Below, one piece after another: positions 1-7,055 of a stretch of 20,619 bases of DNA. A program made the translations under genes and the position numbers. The stretch covers positions 1 through 20,619 of the forward strand of contig CAZFYZ010000065.1 in NCBI GenBank assembly GCA_964523735.1. The letters are read 5' to 3'. This DNA is from CAZFYZ01 sp964523735. GTDB taxonomy: Bacteria; Armatimonadota; UBA5829. Numbering within the stretch: the stretch's first letter is position 1; every line of letters begins with the position of its first letter. The notes beneath the pieces were generated by a model. That model had not been told where the DNA came from. It saw only the letters and a program-made list of their open reading frames with translations, and searched no databases.

Positions 1-560
1 CCTGCTTAAAGCGCTCAAACCCAAAGGTGAATATAATGTTGATCGTATGAGTTATATTCAGAACAAAAAGCAGATAGGCCGCAAGCCCGGCGATGCTGAC
101 CAGGCCATAAGGATAGAAGCTGCCGCCCAGAGCAACCATCAACGGCGCGCCGCTGAGTGTGAGGAAAAACCCGATCCAGAGGATATATTTCAGATAATCC
201 CGCAGCAATTTGAGCAATAACACACTGCGCCGCGGAATCGGAGTGGGAAATAGAAAATCAATGTGCGCAAGGGANNNNNNNNNNCGAAAAAGCCTGGAAC
301 AACAGCACAATCGTCCCCGTACACAGCAGCAGAAATATCGCGGATGTTATCATCTCCTGAAGATGCAGGCCGCCCCCCGGCAGCTTGAAGCCGAGTTGAC
401 TGGGCCTCGGAGCGCCGGCCACCAGGATCATTGTCTGCGAAAACCACGCGAAAATGAACGCCGCAACAAACAGCGCGACAATCAGCCTCTTTGGACTTCG
501 CAGGATGTTTTTGAGGGAATTCACCAACAGGCGATACTCAAGATAGAGTAGTGGTTTCAA
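1..560 (-). CDS. ABC exporter permease subunit (partial, interrupted by assembly gap)
   Basis: This is a multi-spanning membrane subunit that probably works with the ATPase encoded just upstream. It starts at a TTG at 558..560 and overlaps the ATPase stop by 23 bp, which implies translational coupling. The first 92 codons (560 down to 285) carry a basic stretch with NILRSPKRL, then two hydrophobic segments. A run of ten Ns follows. Past it the reading resumes at base 274 and stays open to the window edge, with the motif HIDFLFPTPIPRR and further membrane segments. The pattern of an acidic residue, FLF, then P-x-P fits the family of putative ABC exporter permeases (PF16962-like, by recall). 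The two halves agree in frame only if the missing stretch is a multiple of three, so the ten Ns are a placeholder. The C-terminus lies outside the window. The substrate cannot be told. Confidence 0.75.
275..284. other. assembly gap (10 N)
   Basis: Ten ambiguous bases interrupt the ABC permease gene. The flanking coding frames on the minus strand join only if the true missing length is a multiple of three, so the length shown is not real. Confidence 0.98.
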
Positions 561-1290
561 TCGTCTCGTTCTCCTCGACCAGCGTCAAAAAGACATCTTC
601 CAGCGACGCGTTTCGGCCCATTTGCGCACGCTGATGAAGCTCATCGATGGTTCCCTCAGCGGTTATCTTCCCTTTTTGAATAATGATGATGCGATCGCAA
701 AGATGCTCTGCCGTATCGAGCATGTGGGTGCTGATCAGAACCGATCCTTTTCGATCCTTGACATCCAGGATCATGTTTTTAAGTTCCCTGACGCCCTTAG
801 GGTCGATACCTATCAGCGGCTCGTCAAGCAATATAACTCGCGCATCGTGCACAAACGCACAGGCTATGGCAAGTTTTTGTTTCATACCCTTGGAGAGACT
901 GAGAACAAAATCGCTGCGTTTGTCGTCGAGGTCGAAGCGTCTCAACAGCTCATCGGCTCGTTTATCAAAGTCACTCATAGTCTGATAGGCCATAGCTATA
1001 AACCGCAGGTGCTCATAGACGGTCAGCATCTCATAGGGAGTGGGCACCTCCGGCACAAACGCCAGAAGTTTCTTAACGGCCTCCTCGCTTGTCGCCAAAT
1101 CCAGGCCATCAACTTCCACTCTGCCGTCTGTCATTTGGACTATACCTGTGATACAGCGCAGAATGGTCGTCTTGCCAGCTCCGTTCGGCCCGACCAGCCC
1201 CACGATCTCTCCGTCGTTGACGGTAAAAGAAATCTCATCGACCGCGAGGGTCTTTCTATAATATTTAAGAAGGTTTTCTACTTTTAGCAA
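538..1290 (-). CDS. ABC transporter ATP-binding protein
   Basis: This 250-residue cytoplasmic ATPase powers the adjacent permease. Visible motifs are Walker A GPNGAGKT (residues 34-41), signature LSKGMKQ (132-138, Lys replacing the usual first Gly of LSGGQ), Walker B RVILLDEP (151-158) followed by the D-loop GIDPKG, and the switch His in STHML (residue 189). The Q-loop position reads FVPEVPTPY, with Glu in place of Gln; I recall this from exporter ATPases of this type. The start is a TTG at 1288..1290 with GGAGG five bases upstream (1296..1300); no better start lies nearby. A -10-like TATAAT is present at 1327..1332, but I see no matching -35. The permease gene follows with a 23 bp overlap. 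Substrate unknown; the fold and role are certain. Confidence 0.93.
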   Translation of the reverse strand: MLKVENLLKYYRKTLAVDEISFTVNDGEIVGLVGPNGAGKTTILRCITGIVQMTDGRVEVDGLDLATSEEAVKKLLAFVPEVPTPYEMLTVYEHLRFIAMAYQTMSDFDKRADELLRRFDLDDKRSDFVLSLSKGMKQKLAIACAFVHDARVILLDEPLIGIDPKGVRELKNMILDVKDRKGSVLISTHMLDTAEHLCDRIIIIQKGKITAEGTIDELHQRAQMGRNASLEDVFLTLVEENETIETTTLS

Positions 1291-1444
1291 GCCAGCCTCC
1301 GTTGGGGTTCAGCGGGTGACGCTTATATTATAGCGTTATTTGGAGGTTATCGAGCCTTTTATAATGAAAGGCCCCAAATTTCAAACGATGCAGCAGCGAT
1401 ATCTAGCCCTGCTATCAAAAGGCTAAAACGTGCTGGGGGAAGAT

Positions 1445-1519
1445 TGGAGGCGACGACCAGAATCGAACTGGTGATAGCGATTTTGCAGACCGCTGCCTTA
1501 GCCACTTGGCTACGTCGCC
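1445..1519 (-). tRNA. tRNA-Cys (GCA)
   Basis: This is a full cloverleaf on the minus strand with acceptor arm GGCGACG paired to CGTCGCC. The anticodon stem GCGGT/ATCGC holds the loop CTGCAAA, giving anticodon GCA. The T-loop is TTCGATT. The discriminator base is U (from 1448), the identity base of tRNA-Cys, and CCA is encoded at 1445..1447. It is the last of three tRNAs in one transcript. Confidence 0.97.
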
Positions 1520-1523
1520 TCAT

Positions 1524-1598
<75 letters not shown>

Positions 1599-1603
1599 AT
1601 GCG

Positions 1604-1697
1604 TGCCGCAGTCCGTAGGTCCGCGGCTCTTGACTATCTGCCGCGGTCCAGTGGGTCCGCGGCCTATTCACCTGCCGCGGTCCGGTGGGTCCGCGGC
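1604..1697 (-). repeat. three tandem hairpin-forming repeats between tRNA-Val and tRNA-Gly
   Basis: Three copies of a 24-25 bp unit lie at 1604..1627, 1639..1663 and 1673..1697, with spacers of 11 and 9 bp (period about 35). Each unit has inverted arms GCCGCGG and CCGCGGC around a 9-10 base loop. In the first copy one arm reads GCCGCAG on the plus strand. That change breaks the pair on the plus strand but keeps a G-U wobble in minus-strand RNA, the strand of the tRNA transcript. The tRNA precursor would therefore carry three hairpins in a row. Function unknown; possibly processing or stability signals, or a REP-like element. Confidence 0.85.
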
Positions 1698-1699
1698 AT

Positions 1700-1774
1700 T
1701 GGTGGGCGATACTGGATTCGAACCAGTGACCCCTTCGGTGTGAACGAAGTGCTCTCCCACTGAGCCAATCGCCC
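1700..1774 (-). tRNA. tRNA-Val (CAC)
   Basis: This is a full cloverleaf on the minus strand with acceptor GGGCGAT/ATCGCCC. The anticodon stem CTTCG/CGAAG holds the loop TTCACAC, giving anticodon CAC. The T-loop is TTCGAAT, the discriminator is A, and CCA is encoded at 1700..1702. It is the first tRNA of the operon and begins about nine bases after the predicted transcription start. Confidence 0.97.
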
Positions 1775-1789
1775 CCCTCACGCATAGGA

Positions 1790-1818
1790 ATTATACACTT
1801 AGGCCAGGTGGAAGTCAA
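1790..1818 (-). promoter_or_regulatory. sigma-70-type promoter of the tRNA operon
   Basis: On the minus strand a -35 TTGACT (1813..1818) and a perfect -10 TATAAT (1790..1795) are separated by 17 bp. This is nearly consensus, as expected for a stable-RNA promoter. It points at tRNA-Val, 15 bp from the -10 box. Confidence 0.9.
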
Positions 1819-1882
1819 TGGGCACTGGCTCACTGCAACGTCCCGCCGGACCGTGAATCACACGTGAGCCTCGGGTCACGAG

Positions 1883-3520
1883 CTACTTCCTGAACGGTAG
1901 TACAACTACGCCTTCGCTCGTAGTCCCTCGGACATTGCCGGTGCATGCTATCACGCCTGCACGCCTGGCGATTGCGTCCGCGATCTTCCGGTCCTCATCG
2001 GTCATTTCGCGACCAAGCATACTCATCATCGTGCCCGCATCAACGTAGACCAGCATGCAAGACTTCGAAGGGAGCTGCCTCTTGGCAAGCTGGAATGCCG
2101 GGGTGTCCACGATGCCTTTACCGTCTCCGCCAGCGACGGCCACCGAGTCCTTAGCGCTAGCCTTGGCATCTGTGCCTGTGACTCCGAGAACCACCCTGTC
2201 CTTTACCGAGGCGGTCCAAAACGTGGGATTGGCCTTCGGCCCAAGGGTGACTTTGGTGCCGCTCACGTCTGCCTCGGCCATCTGGATGCCTTGAGCCTTG
2301 GCCAATGCCAGTATCTTCCCTATCGCCTGGTTAACCACTGCAGGCTTATCTACCCTGGCGTTCAGCACGGCGCTGCCGGGCATTTGGGAGGGCTTCGCCG
2401 GCTTCTGAGGCGCGAAGTAGATGCTAAGCATCTGGATGCGCTCGATAAGGTCCGCAAACGGATCGAAGCCGAACTGTGCCTTGGCCTGCGCGATCCCCGA
2501 CTCGATCTGGCTCTTTGCCGTGGAGTCCGAAAACAGCCCATCCTTGAGGATCTTCCAGTAGGCGCTGAAGTCCTGAACCACAAGAACGGCCGCTGCAGTC
2601 CCAGGCACGCCGGCAGCGAGTTCGTCGATCGGCAGTTCACGCCACTCGCCCATCGACTTCTTCGTGATCGTCTTCGACTGGAGCTTGATGCCGTCCGCGC
2701 TGGCGTCGCAGGTGCCCGCCGCGTAGGAGCCCTCCATCATGCCCTTCATCATCTCACCCACGCCAGGAGCCATCGCCGCAATTGGCGACATGCTCTGTAT
2801 GAACTCGTAGTACTTCTCGCCGGACATGTAGAACCCTGCGACAGTAGCGCTGGAGGTCTTTCTGAGCTTGGTGTAGTTCTCATCAGACAGCAGGTTCGGC
2901 TTGCCGTTCGCCGTGTCGGCCATCTTCTTGAACGCGCTCTCGTTCGACGCAAACACCAGAGCCGTCTTCACCGCGCCCAGACACGCCGATGGTCCATAGT
3001 CGGCTGCCAGTTCGTGATACACGAACCCGCCATACTTCCGCTCCTTGACATGATCCTTCTTGAGCTTCGATTTCTCGATGATCAGCTTGACCAGCTTCTC
3101 CGAGTCCCTGCCGCTTCTTGTCACTGCGAATGCCGCCATAGATGGCGTGTCTCCGGTCGCCTCAGGCAATACCGCAACGCCGCCTGTGCCTGTGAGGCTC
3201 GGCAAGACGTCTTTCTCGATCTTGATCTTGAGCTCTCTGTTGATGAAATCGAACAACTTCTGCTGGGGGTCCTTGACACCCGCGTCTTCGAATATGTCCT
3301 GTATCACCGACATCGCCGCTTGCTTGTCGGCCGACTTGGTCAGATCGACTGTCACAGCGAACGCGACATCCTTCGGGATCATTGCGGCGGGATCGGCAGC
3401 CCTCTTAAGGGCGCAGGTAATCACGACTGCGGCGGCAATCAGGAGCAGGATTGCGAGAATTCCTGCCAACGGCTTCTTGCGCCGTGGCGGGTGTGGCGTC
3501 TCGGTCAGATGCTCGTCCAT
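1883..3520 (-). CDS. membrane-anchored DUF3352-like protein of unknown function
   Basis: This is a 545-residue protein. The start is the ATG at 3518..3520 with GGAGGG upstream; an in-frame start 23 codons earlier (3589) is less likely because it has no ribosome site and would bury the hydrophobic segment. Residues 1-18 are polar and Pro/Arg/Lys-rich. Residues 19-39 form one membrane helix (start GILAILLLIAAAVV), and the rest is a large, probably extracytoplasmic domain beginning AAMIPKDVAFAVTVDL. The layout (single N-terminal anchor, then a phrase like 'P.D....V.VD', several repeated alpha/beta stretches, and a late 'LVYVDAG') matches DUF3352 proteins as I remember them. No catalytic motif is apparent. 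It stands alone between a tRNA operon and a glycosidase remnant. A -10-like TAGAAT is at 3570..3575 without a clear -35. Family call moderate; function unknown. Confidence 0.75.
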   Translation of the reverse strand: MDEHLTETPHPPRRKKPLAGILAILLLIAAAVVITCALKRAADPAAMIPKDVAFAVTVDLTKSADKQAAMSVIQDIFEDAGVKDPQQKLFDFINRELKIKIEKDVLPSLTGTGGVAVLPEATGDTPSMAAFAVTRSGRDSEKLVKLIIEKSKLKKDHVKERKYGGFVYHELAADYGPSACLGAVKTALVFASNESAFKKMADTANGKPNLLSDENYTKLRKTSSATVAGFYMSGEKYYEFIQSMSPIAAMAPGVGEMMKGMMEGSYAAGTCDASADGIKLQSKTITKKSMGEWRELPIDELAAGVPGTAAAVLVVQDFSAYWKILKDGLFSDSTAKSQIESGIAQAKAQFGFDPFADLIERIQMLSIYFAPQKPAKPSQMPGSAVLNARVDKPAVVNQAIGKILALAKAQGIQMAEADVSGTKVTLGPKANPTFWTASVKDRVVLGVTGTDAKASAKDSVAVAGGDGKGIVDTPAFQLAKRQLPSKSCMLVYVDAGTMMSMLGREMTDEDRKIADAIARRAGVIACTGNVRGTTSEGVVVLPFRK

Positions 3521-3684
3521 CTTCGGAGTCCCTCCGTGGTTTGAATGGGCTGATAGTGCTGATGTGGCTATTCTACATTCTGGGCGCATTGTCCTTGTGG
3601 TCCCACGGTCCTAGTGGCGTCGGTCTCTGGACGCTTAAGCACGCTCAGGTGCGAAGGGCTACTGGTTGACAATCTGCACATTCT

Positions 3685-4035
3685 GTGGCATTGCTGAAGG
3701 CAGACGGTACATGGATTCGGGGCATCGGACACGAGTCCAGCAAGCGCGCCCGTCCGAGCTGGCTAATCCCCGACTTCTCGCCCACTCCCGGCGGCCAGCC
3801 CGCGATTCCGCCCACGGCTGCTTCGATCCACGGCTGCGTCTCCTTCGAGGGCACGACGGAAACAAACAACCTGGAATGCATACACAACGTCTATAGGAAC
3901 AGCCTCCCCGTTGATACGTGGTGGATCGACGCCGGTTGGTTCAGCCTCGTCAATAATCACTGGGCAGCCTCGGTCGGCAACTTCGACCCGGACCCGGTGC
4001 GTTACCCGAACGGGATGGATGAGAGCACGATTGCT
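3685..4035 (+). pseudogene. GH36/melibiase-type alpha-galactosidase remnant
   Basis: The reading frame is open from about 3670 to 4242, but only its first part looks like protein sequence under selection. It contains LPVDTWWIDAGWF (about 3909..3947) and VGNFDPDPVRYPNGM (about 3972..4020). These closely resemble the GH36/melibiase barrel segment in which an aromatic-rich Asp-Ala-Gly-Trp motif is followed by G-N/T-W/F-x-x-D-P-x-R-F/Y-P-x-G. The upstream GGQPAIPP fits the start of the same domain. A complete enzyme is far longer and would continue past PNG with a conserved catalytic region; here the similarity stops there and the frame runs into antisense of the gene at 4072. Both ends are missing, with no signal peptide and no ribosome site. 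I read it as a decayed fragment, probably left by a deletion between the DUF3352-like gene and the ars operon. End points are approximate. Confidence 0.65.
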
Positions 4036-4071
4036 TGTGGCGAACGCTATCTGCAGACGGTGCGGAAGCTT

Positions 4072-4494
4072 CTAGCTGACGGACATATTGTCAATCCTAA
4101 TCTCCAGAATAATCTCAGTGTCTGTGGCGGGGCCAGCAGACAGGCTCTTCTTGAACTTCTGCCAGACATAGTCGACTTCTATCTTTCTGCCCACCTGGTA
4201 TTCTGCATCCTGCTCTCTCGTATGACACATTCTGGTGAATGATTCGCTGCGGGCACCGTCTTCGCTCGTAACCTCAAATTCGGGCCAATCGCCCATACTG
4301 CCCATGTAGACTCTGGAGATGACGCCTCGCAAGGTTTGGACAGGAAGCTTGCCGTTGTCTATGTTTCTCCACCATTCAGGTGAACCGAACAGGCCATGTG
4401 TCTGCTGAAGACCAAACTTCTTGCTCGTCAACGTAGCTTCCTGAGTCCCTTCGATGCTCTGGGTGTCATTGCGCAGGCTATATACAGTTGTCAT
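4072..4494 (-). CDS. hypothetical protein at the end of the ars operon
   Basis: This is a 140-residue soluble protein that I do not recognise. The start is the ATG at 4492..4494, with GGAG about seven bases upstream; a longer frame to 4521 lacks a ribosome site. It overlaps the 3' end of the SHOCT gene by 17 bp, so it is the last gene of the arsenic operon by arrangement. No membrane segment or signal peptide is seen. The composition suggests a beta-rich fold with a mid-protein stretch RVYMGSMGDWPEFEV followed by a charged region around VGRKIEVDYVWQKFKK. It has a single cysteine (in RMCHTREQ), so it is not an obvious metal-binding protein. That it is a real gene is supported by the overlap, the ribosome site and its frame. 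A role in arsenic handling is only inferred from position. Confidence 0.7.
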   Translation of the reverse strand: MTTVYSLRNDTQSIEGTQEATLTSKKFGLQQTHGLFGSPEWWRNIDNGKLPVQTLRGVISRVYMGSMGDWPEFEVTSEDGARSESFTRMCHTREQDAEYQVGRKIEVDYVWQKFKKSLSAGPATDTEIILEIRIDNMSVS

Positions 4495-4732
4495 GGTTGC
4501 GCTCCATCGGAACGACAGCAACCGCTACCGTAGATTGCCGTATCGTTCCACTCATTGCGTGTCTGGGAATCTCAGCTCTCGCGTCAAACTCGTCCACCGT
4601 GATCTCGCCACGCACGCACATGTCTTTCAGGACATCCAGCAACGCCTCTCGGTATTGGTCTCGGCTGATTTCGCCACGAGCGTACCGGCCGCGCAGGATC
4701 TCCGCTGGCGAGCGACTGTCCTCTGCCGTCAC
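4478..4732 (-). CDS. SHOCT-domain small protein
   Basis: This is an 84-residue protein starting at a GTG (4730..4732) that overlaps the acr3 stop codon in a GTGA arrangement, indicating translational coupling. Residues about 11-32 (ILRGRYARGEISRDQYREAL) are a typical SHOCT short helical motif: I/L-x-x-R/L-Y-A-R/K-G-E-I-x-x-x-Q/E-Y/F. A second, weaker copy follows at about 36-51 (LKDMCVRGEITVDEF). SHOCT motifs are usually placed at the ends of membrane or signalling proteins and are thought to mediate oligomerisation; a stand-alone double copy is small. The tail after residue 55 is hydrophobic (VAVAVVPM) but too short to be a confident membrane helix. It sits between the arsenite pump and the hypothetical gene; a link to the pump is inference. 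Confidence 0.8.
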   Translation of the reverse strand: MTAEDSRSPAEILRGRYARGEISRDQYREALLDVLKDMCVRGEITVDEFDARAEIPRHAMSGTIRQSTVAVAVVPMERNHDNCI

Positions 4733-5778
4733 GACACCTTGAAATACCGTCTCTGGAAGTACAGCGCCACGTTGACCAGACTTATCAGCGCGGGCACCTC
4801 GACCAGCGGTCCGATGACCGCCGCGAACGCCTGGCCGGAGTTAATGCCGAACACCGCCACTGCAACAGCGATCGCGAGCTCGAAGTTGTTGCTTGCCGCC
4901 GTGAATGAGAGTGTTGCGGTCTTGGAGTAGTCCGCACCGATCTTCTTGCCCATATAGAAGCTGACCAGGAACATCACCACGAAGTAGATCAGAAGCGGGA
5001 TGGCGATCCTGACTACGTCCATGGGCAGGCGGACGATATACTCGCCCTTGAGCGAGAACATCACGATGATCGTAAAGAGCAGCGCGATCAGGGTGATGGG
5101 GCTGATTCTCGGGATGAACCGCTTCTCATACCACTCGCGGCCCTTAGTCTTCAGGCCGATGATCCTGCTCAGAATGCCAGCGATGAACGGGATCCCCAGG
5201 TAGATGAACACGCTCTTCGCGATCTCACCGATGGTGACATGTACAGCCACACCCTTCAGTCCGAGAAGCGGCGGCAGCACCGTGATGAAGACGTAGGCGT
5301 AGACCGAGAAGAAGAGGACCTGGAAGATGGAATTGAACGCCACCAGGCCGGCAGCATACTCGGTGTCGCCTTTGGCGAGTTCATTCCACACGATCACCAT
5401 CGCGATACACCGGGCAAGGCCGATCATGATCAGACCGGTCATGAACTCTGGGTAACCACGCAGAAAGATGATCGCAAGGGCGAACATCAGGATCGGGCCC
5501 ACGATCCAGTTCTGGACCAGCGACAGCGCGAGTATCCGGTAGTTACGGAAGACTTCGCCGAGCTCCTCGTACTTGACCTTAGCGAGCGGCGGGTACATCA
5601 TCAGAATGAGGCCGATAGCGATGGGGATGTTCGTCGTGTCGACCGAGAACGTATTCCAGAACGCGGCGATGCCTGGAATGAGATACCCCGCCCCAACGCC
5701 TATCGCCATGGCAAGGAATATCCACAGCGTCAGATACCTGTCCAGAAATGAGAGTCTTCTTGTGGTTCCCTCAGCCAT
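4729..5778 (-). CDS. acr3: ACR3-family arsenite efflux permease
   Basis: This 349-residue inner-membrane transporter exports arsenite (As(OH)3) using the proton motive force. The sequence has about ten hydrophobic segments, beginning with a short cytoplasmic N-terminus (residues 1-14). Hallmarks are the early stretch IPIAIGLILMMYPPLAKV (51-68) and GLARCIAMVIVWN (120-132), whose Cys124 corresponds to the essential cysteine of ACR3 pumps. The C-terminal region has GIxSGQAFAAVIGPLVEVP with the conserved Glu in VEVPALI. Length matches the family (about 350). It lies one base after arsC, downstream of arsR-arsC, as in many ars operons. This is the ACR3 type, not the ArsB type, judged from these motifs. 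Confidence 0.95.
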   Translation of the reverse strand: MAEGTTRRLSFLDRYLTLWIFLAMAIGVGAGYLIPGIAAFWNTFSVDTTNIPIAIGLILMMYPPLAKVKYEELGEVFRNYRILALSLVQNWIVGPILMFALAIIFLRGYPEFMTGLIMIGLARCIAMVIVWNELAKGDTEYAAGLVAFNSIFQVLFFSVYAYVFITVLPPLLGLKGVAVHVTIGEIAKSVFIYLGIPFIAGILSRIIGLKTKGREWYEKRFIPRISPITLIALLFTIIVMFSLKGEYIVRLPMDVVRIAIPLLIYFVVMFLVSFYMGKKIGADYSKTATLSFTAASNNFELAIAVAVAVFGINSGQAFAAVIGPLVEVPALISLVNVALYFQRRYFKVS

Positions 5779-5779
5779 C

Positions 5780-6190
5780 CTAACCTTCTCCTCTTGTCAT
5801 CTCTTCAATCAGCTTTCCTACCCTCGTCTTGGTCTGATCCCGAATCTCCCGCACTTTCTCGATCGACTGTCCCTTGGGGTCCTCAAGGCCCCAATCCTCC
5901 GTCGGGATGAACGAGGCCGGACAGACTCCTTCCGCCTCAACACCGCATCCCATGGTGATCACCCGATCGGCAGAGTTTGCCATCTCAAGGGTCATCGTCT
6001 TTGGATAGTGAGCTGTCATGTCGTAGCCGATCTCCTGCATGGCTTGGACCACCATAGGGTTCAGCCCGTCAGTCGGTTCGGTCCCGGCTGACGCAGCTAC
6101 GATCCTGCCCGCGCCAAGTCTCTTCGCGAAGGCCTCTGCCATCTGGCTCCGGCCCGAGTTGTGGACACAAACGAAAAGAGCACTCTTCAT
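5780..6190 (-). CDS. arsC: arsenate reductase, LMW-phosphatase (thioredoxin-coupled) type
   Basis: This 136-residue cytoplasmic enzyme reduces arsenate to arsenite, which the following ACR3 pump exports. The start is the ATG at 6188..6190 giving MKSALFVCVHNSGRS, the standard family N-terminus; a GTG at 6223 in frame would add 11 atypical residues. The P-loop C-x5-R is Cys8-VHNSG-Arg14. Two further cysteines, Cys82 and Cys90, in MGCGVEAEGVC match the cysteine relay of Staphylococcus aureus-type ArsC (Cys82/Cys89), although here the spacing is one longer. The general-acid loop is EDWGLEDP with Asp at 99 and 104. It lies 29 bp after arsR and one base before acr3. The relay cysteines point to thioredoxin coupling rather than glutaredoxin. 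Confidence 0.94.
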   Translation of the reverse strand: MKSALFVCVHNSGRSQMAEAFAKRLGAGRIVAASAGTEPTDGLNPMVVQAMQEIGYDMTAHYPKTMTLEMANSADRVITMGCGVEAEGVCPASFIPTEDWGLEDPKGQSIEKVREIRDQTKTRVGKLIEEMTRGEG

Positions 6191-6219
6191 CTTGCGGCCT
6201 CTTGCCCAGCACCCTCCGA

Positions 6220-6528
6220 TCACTTACAGCGGCAAATCATGCGATCTGTGCCTGCCGATGCCTCTGCTAACGATACGATATCGGCTAGCAGTAACGCTGG
6301 ACCTTCCGTGAGCGCTTCGACTCTAAGCGAGTAGTATGTCCACTGGCCTTCCTTGCGCGCGTTCAGAAGGCCCGCTTGCTTCAGTTTCGCCATATGGTGC
6401 GATATCGCAGGCTGATGCATGCCAAGCTCATCCACGATCCTGCAGACGCACGTCTCGCCGTCGCGCGCGAGCATCTGCACTATCCTGAGCCTTGTTGGGT
6501 CACCAAGCGCTTTGAATTTCTCGTCCAT
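6220..6528 (-). CDS. arsR: ArsR-type metalloid-responsive repressor
   Basis: This 102-residue winged-helix repressor would bind the ars promoter and be released by arsenite. The N-terminus KFKALGDPTRLRIVQML (residues 4-20) is the classic ArsR helix 1-2 motif. The metalloid site ETCVCRIVDEL (25-35) carries Cys27 and Cys29, equivalent to ELCVCDL of E. coli ArsR, and the recognition helix is HQPAISHHMAKLKQAGLL (38-55). Two more cysteines at the end (residues 99 and 101, ICRCK) could supply extra ligands. The start codon is the ATG at 6526..6528. It is the first gene of the operon and its stop lies 29 bp before arsC. Upstream sequence carries palindromes suited to autoregulation. Confidence 0.94.
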   Translation of the reverse strand: MDEKFKALGDPTRLRIVQMLARDGETCVCRIVDELGMHQPAISHHMAKLKQAGLLNARKEGQWTYYSLRVEALTEGPALLLADIVSLAEASAGTDRMICRCK

Positions 6529-7055
6529 AGGGCAAGTCCATTAGCATATGCGTATGTACTGATATGGTAACAGTTCGCGAACAGCCGTGTCAACCACGCA
6601 CGCGCCGCAACCACGACTCACAGTACGAGTCCGATCGTAGTCGCTTGCTCGATACTGTCGCCCACTGGACATCGACTCAACCCGGACGAATCATTCGCTC
6701 CTGCCTCCTCAGGGGTGGTCAGGAAGCGATCAAGCTGTCCACGCAGGCGACCAGCATCCTCGAGGCATTGTGGGGCTCCCGTCCAGTTGCCACAGGATGA
6801 CTAACGGCACTGCTGGTTCCTGTCCTGTAGAGGATCGCGTATTAACTGTGTTGTATCATGGTACATGGAACGTGGCAAAGATAGATAGGCCCAGGGGCGG
6901 AGCATCCAATCTTGCATTGGTTAGACGGAAGCCCCAAAGCGACCAGGAGTGAGATTCCCAATTCGCACGCAATATTCGCTCCTTCCTGGCCAATGATGTT
7001 CCATATTATGGTACTCCCACTGACTGTGAGGCTCTACCGACCAAGGGAGGATTTG
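6529..7055. other. divergent intergenic region between ars operon and glycosidase operon
   Basis: This 527 bp region has no convincing gene. Next to arsR it holds the palindromes GCATATGC (6544..6551) and GTTCGCGAAC (6573..6582). Toward the glycosidase it holds a near-palindrome TGTATCATGGTACA (6852..6865) and a related copy TATTATGGTAC (7004..7014). Small frames here (for example 6564..6800 plus) show no ribosome site and no recognisable protein. Confidence 0.6.
6544..6582 (-). promoter_or_regulatory. candidate ars operator/promoter
   Basis: The arsR upstream region has an 8 bp palindrome GCATATGC (6544..6551) and a 10 bp palindrome GTTCGCGAAC (6573..6582). A weak promoter reads TTACCA, 16 bp, TATGCT on the minus strand, with its -10 overlapping the first palindrome. 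ArsR proteins bind inverted repeats near their own -35/-10; the match here is only positional. Confidence 0.35.

Noticed and set aside
1354..1372. Inverted repeat GCCTTT/AAAGGC as a terminator of the tRNA operon
   Set aside because: The stem is only six AT-rich pairs, the loop is seven bases, and no T-run follows on either strand.
1604..1697. CRISPR-like array
   Set aside because: The units are long palindromes with 9-11 bp spacers, too short for CRISPR spacers, and no cas gene is near.
2291..3544. Long plus-strand open frame (417 codons) opposite the DUF3352-like gene
   Set aside because: Its translation is rich in Arg, Leu, His and Cys and shows no motif; it is a GC-driven shadow of the minus-strand gene, which has a membrane anchor, ribosome site and family pattern.
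6564..6952. Short plus-strand frames in the ars-glycosidase spacer
   Set aside because: No ribosome site, no similarity to a family I know, and they overlap one another; the spacer is better read as regulatory.
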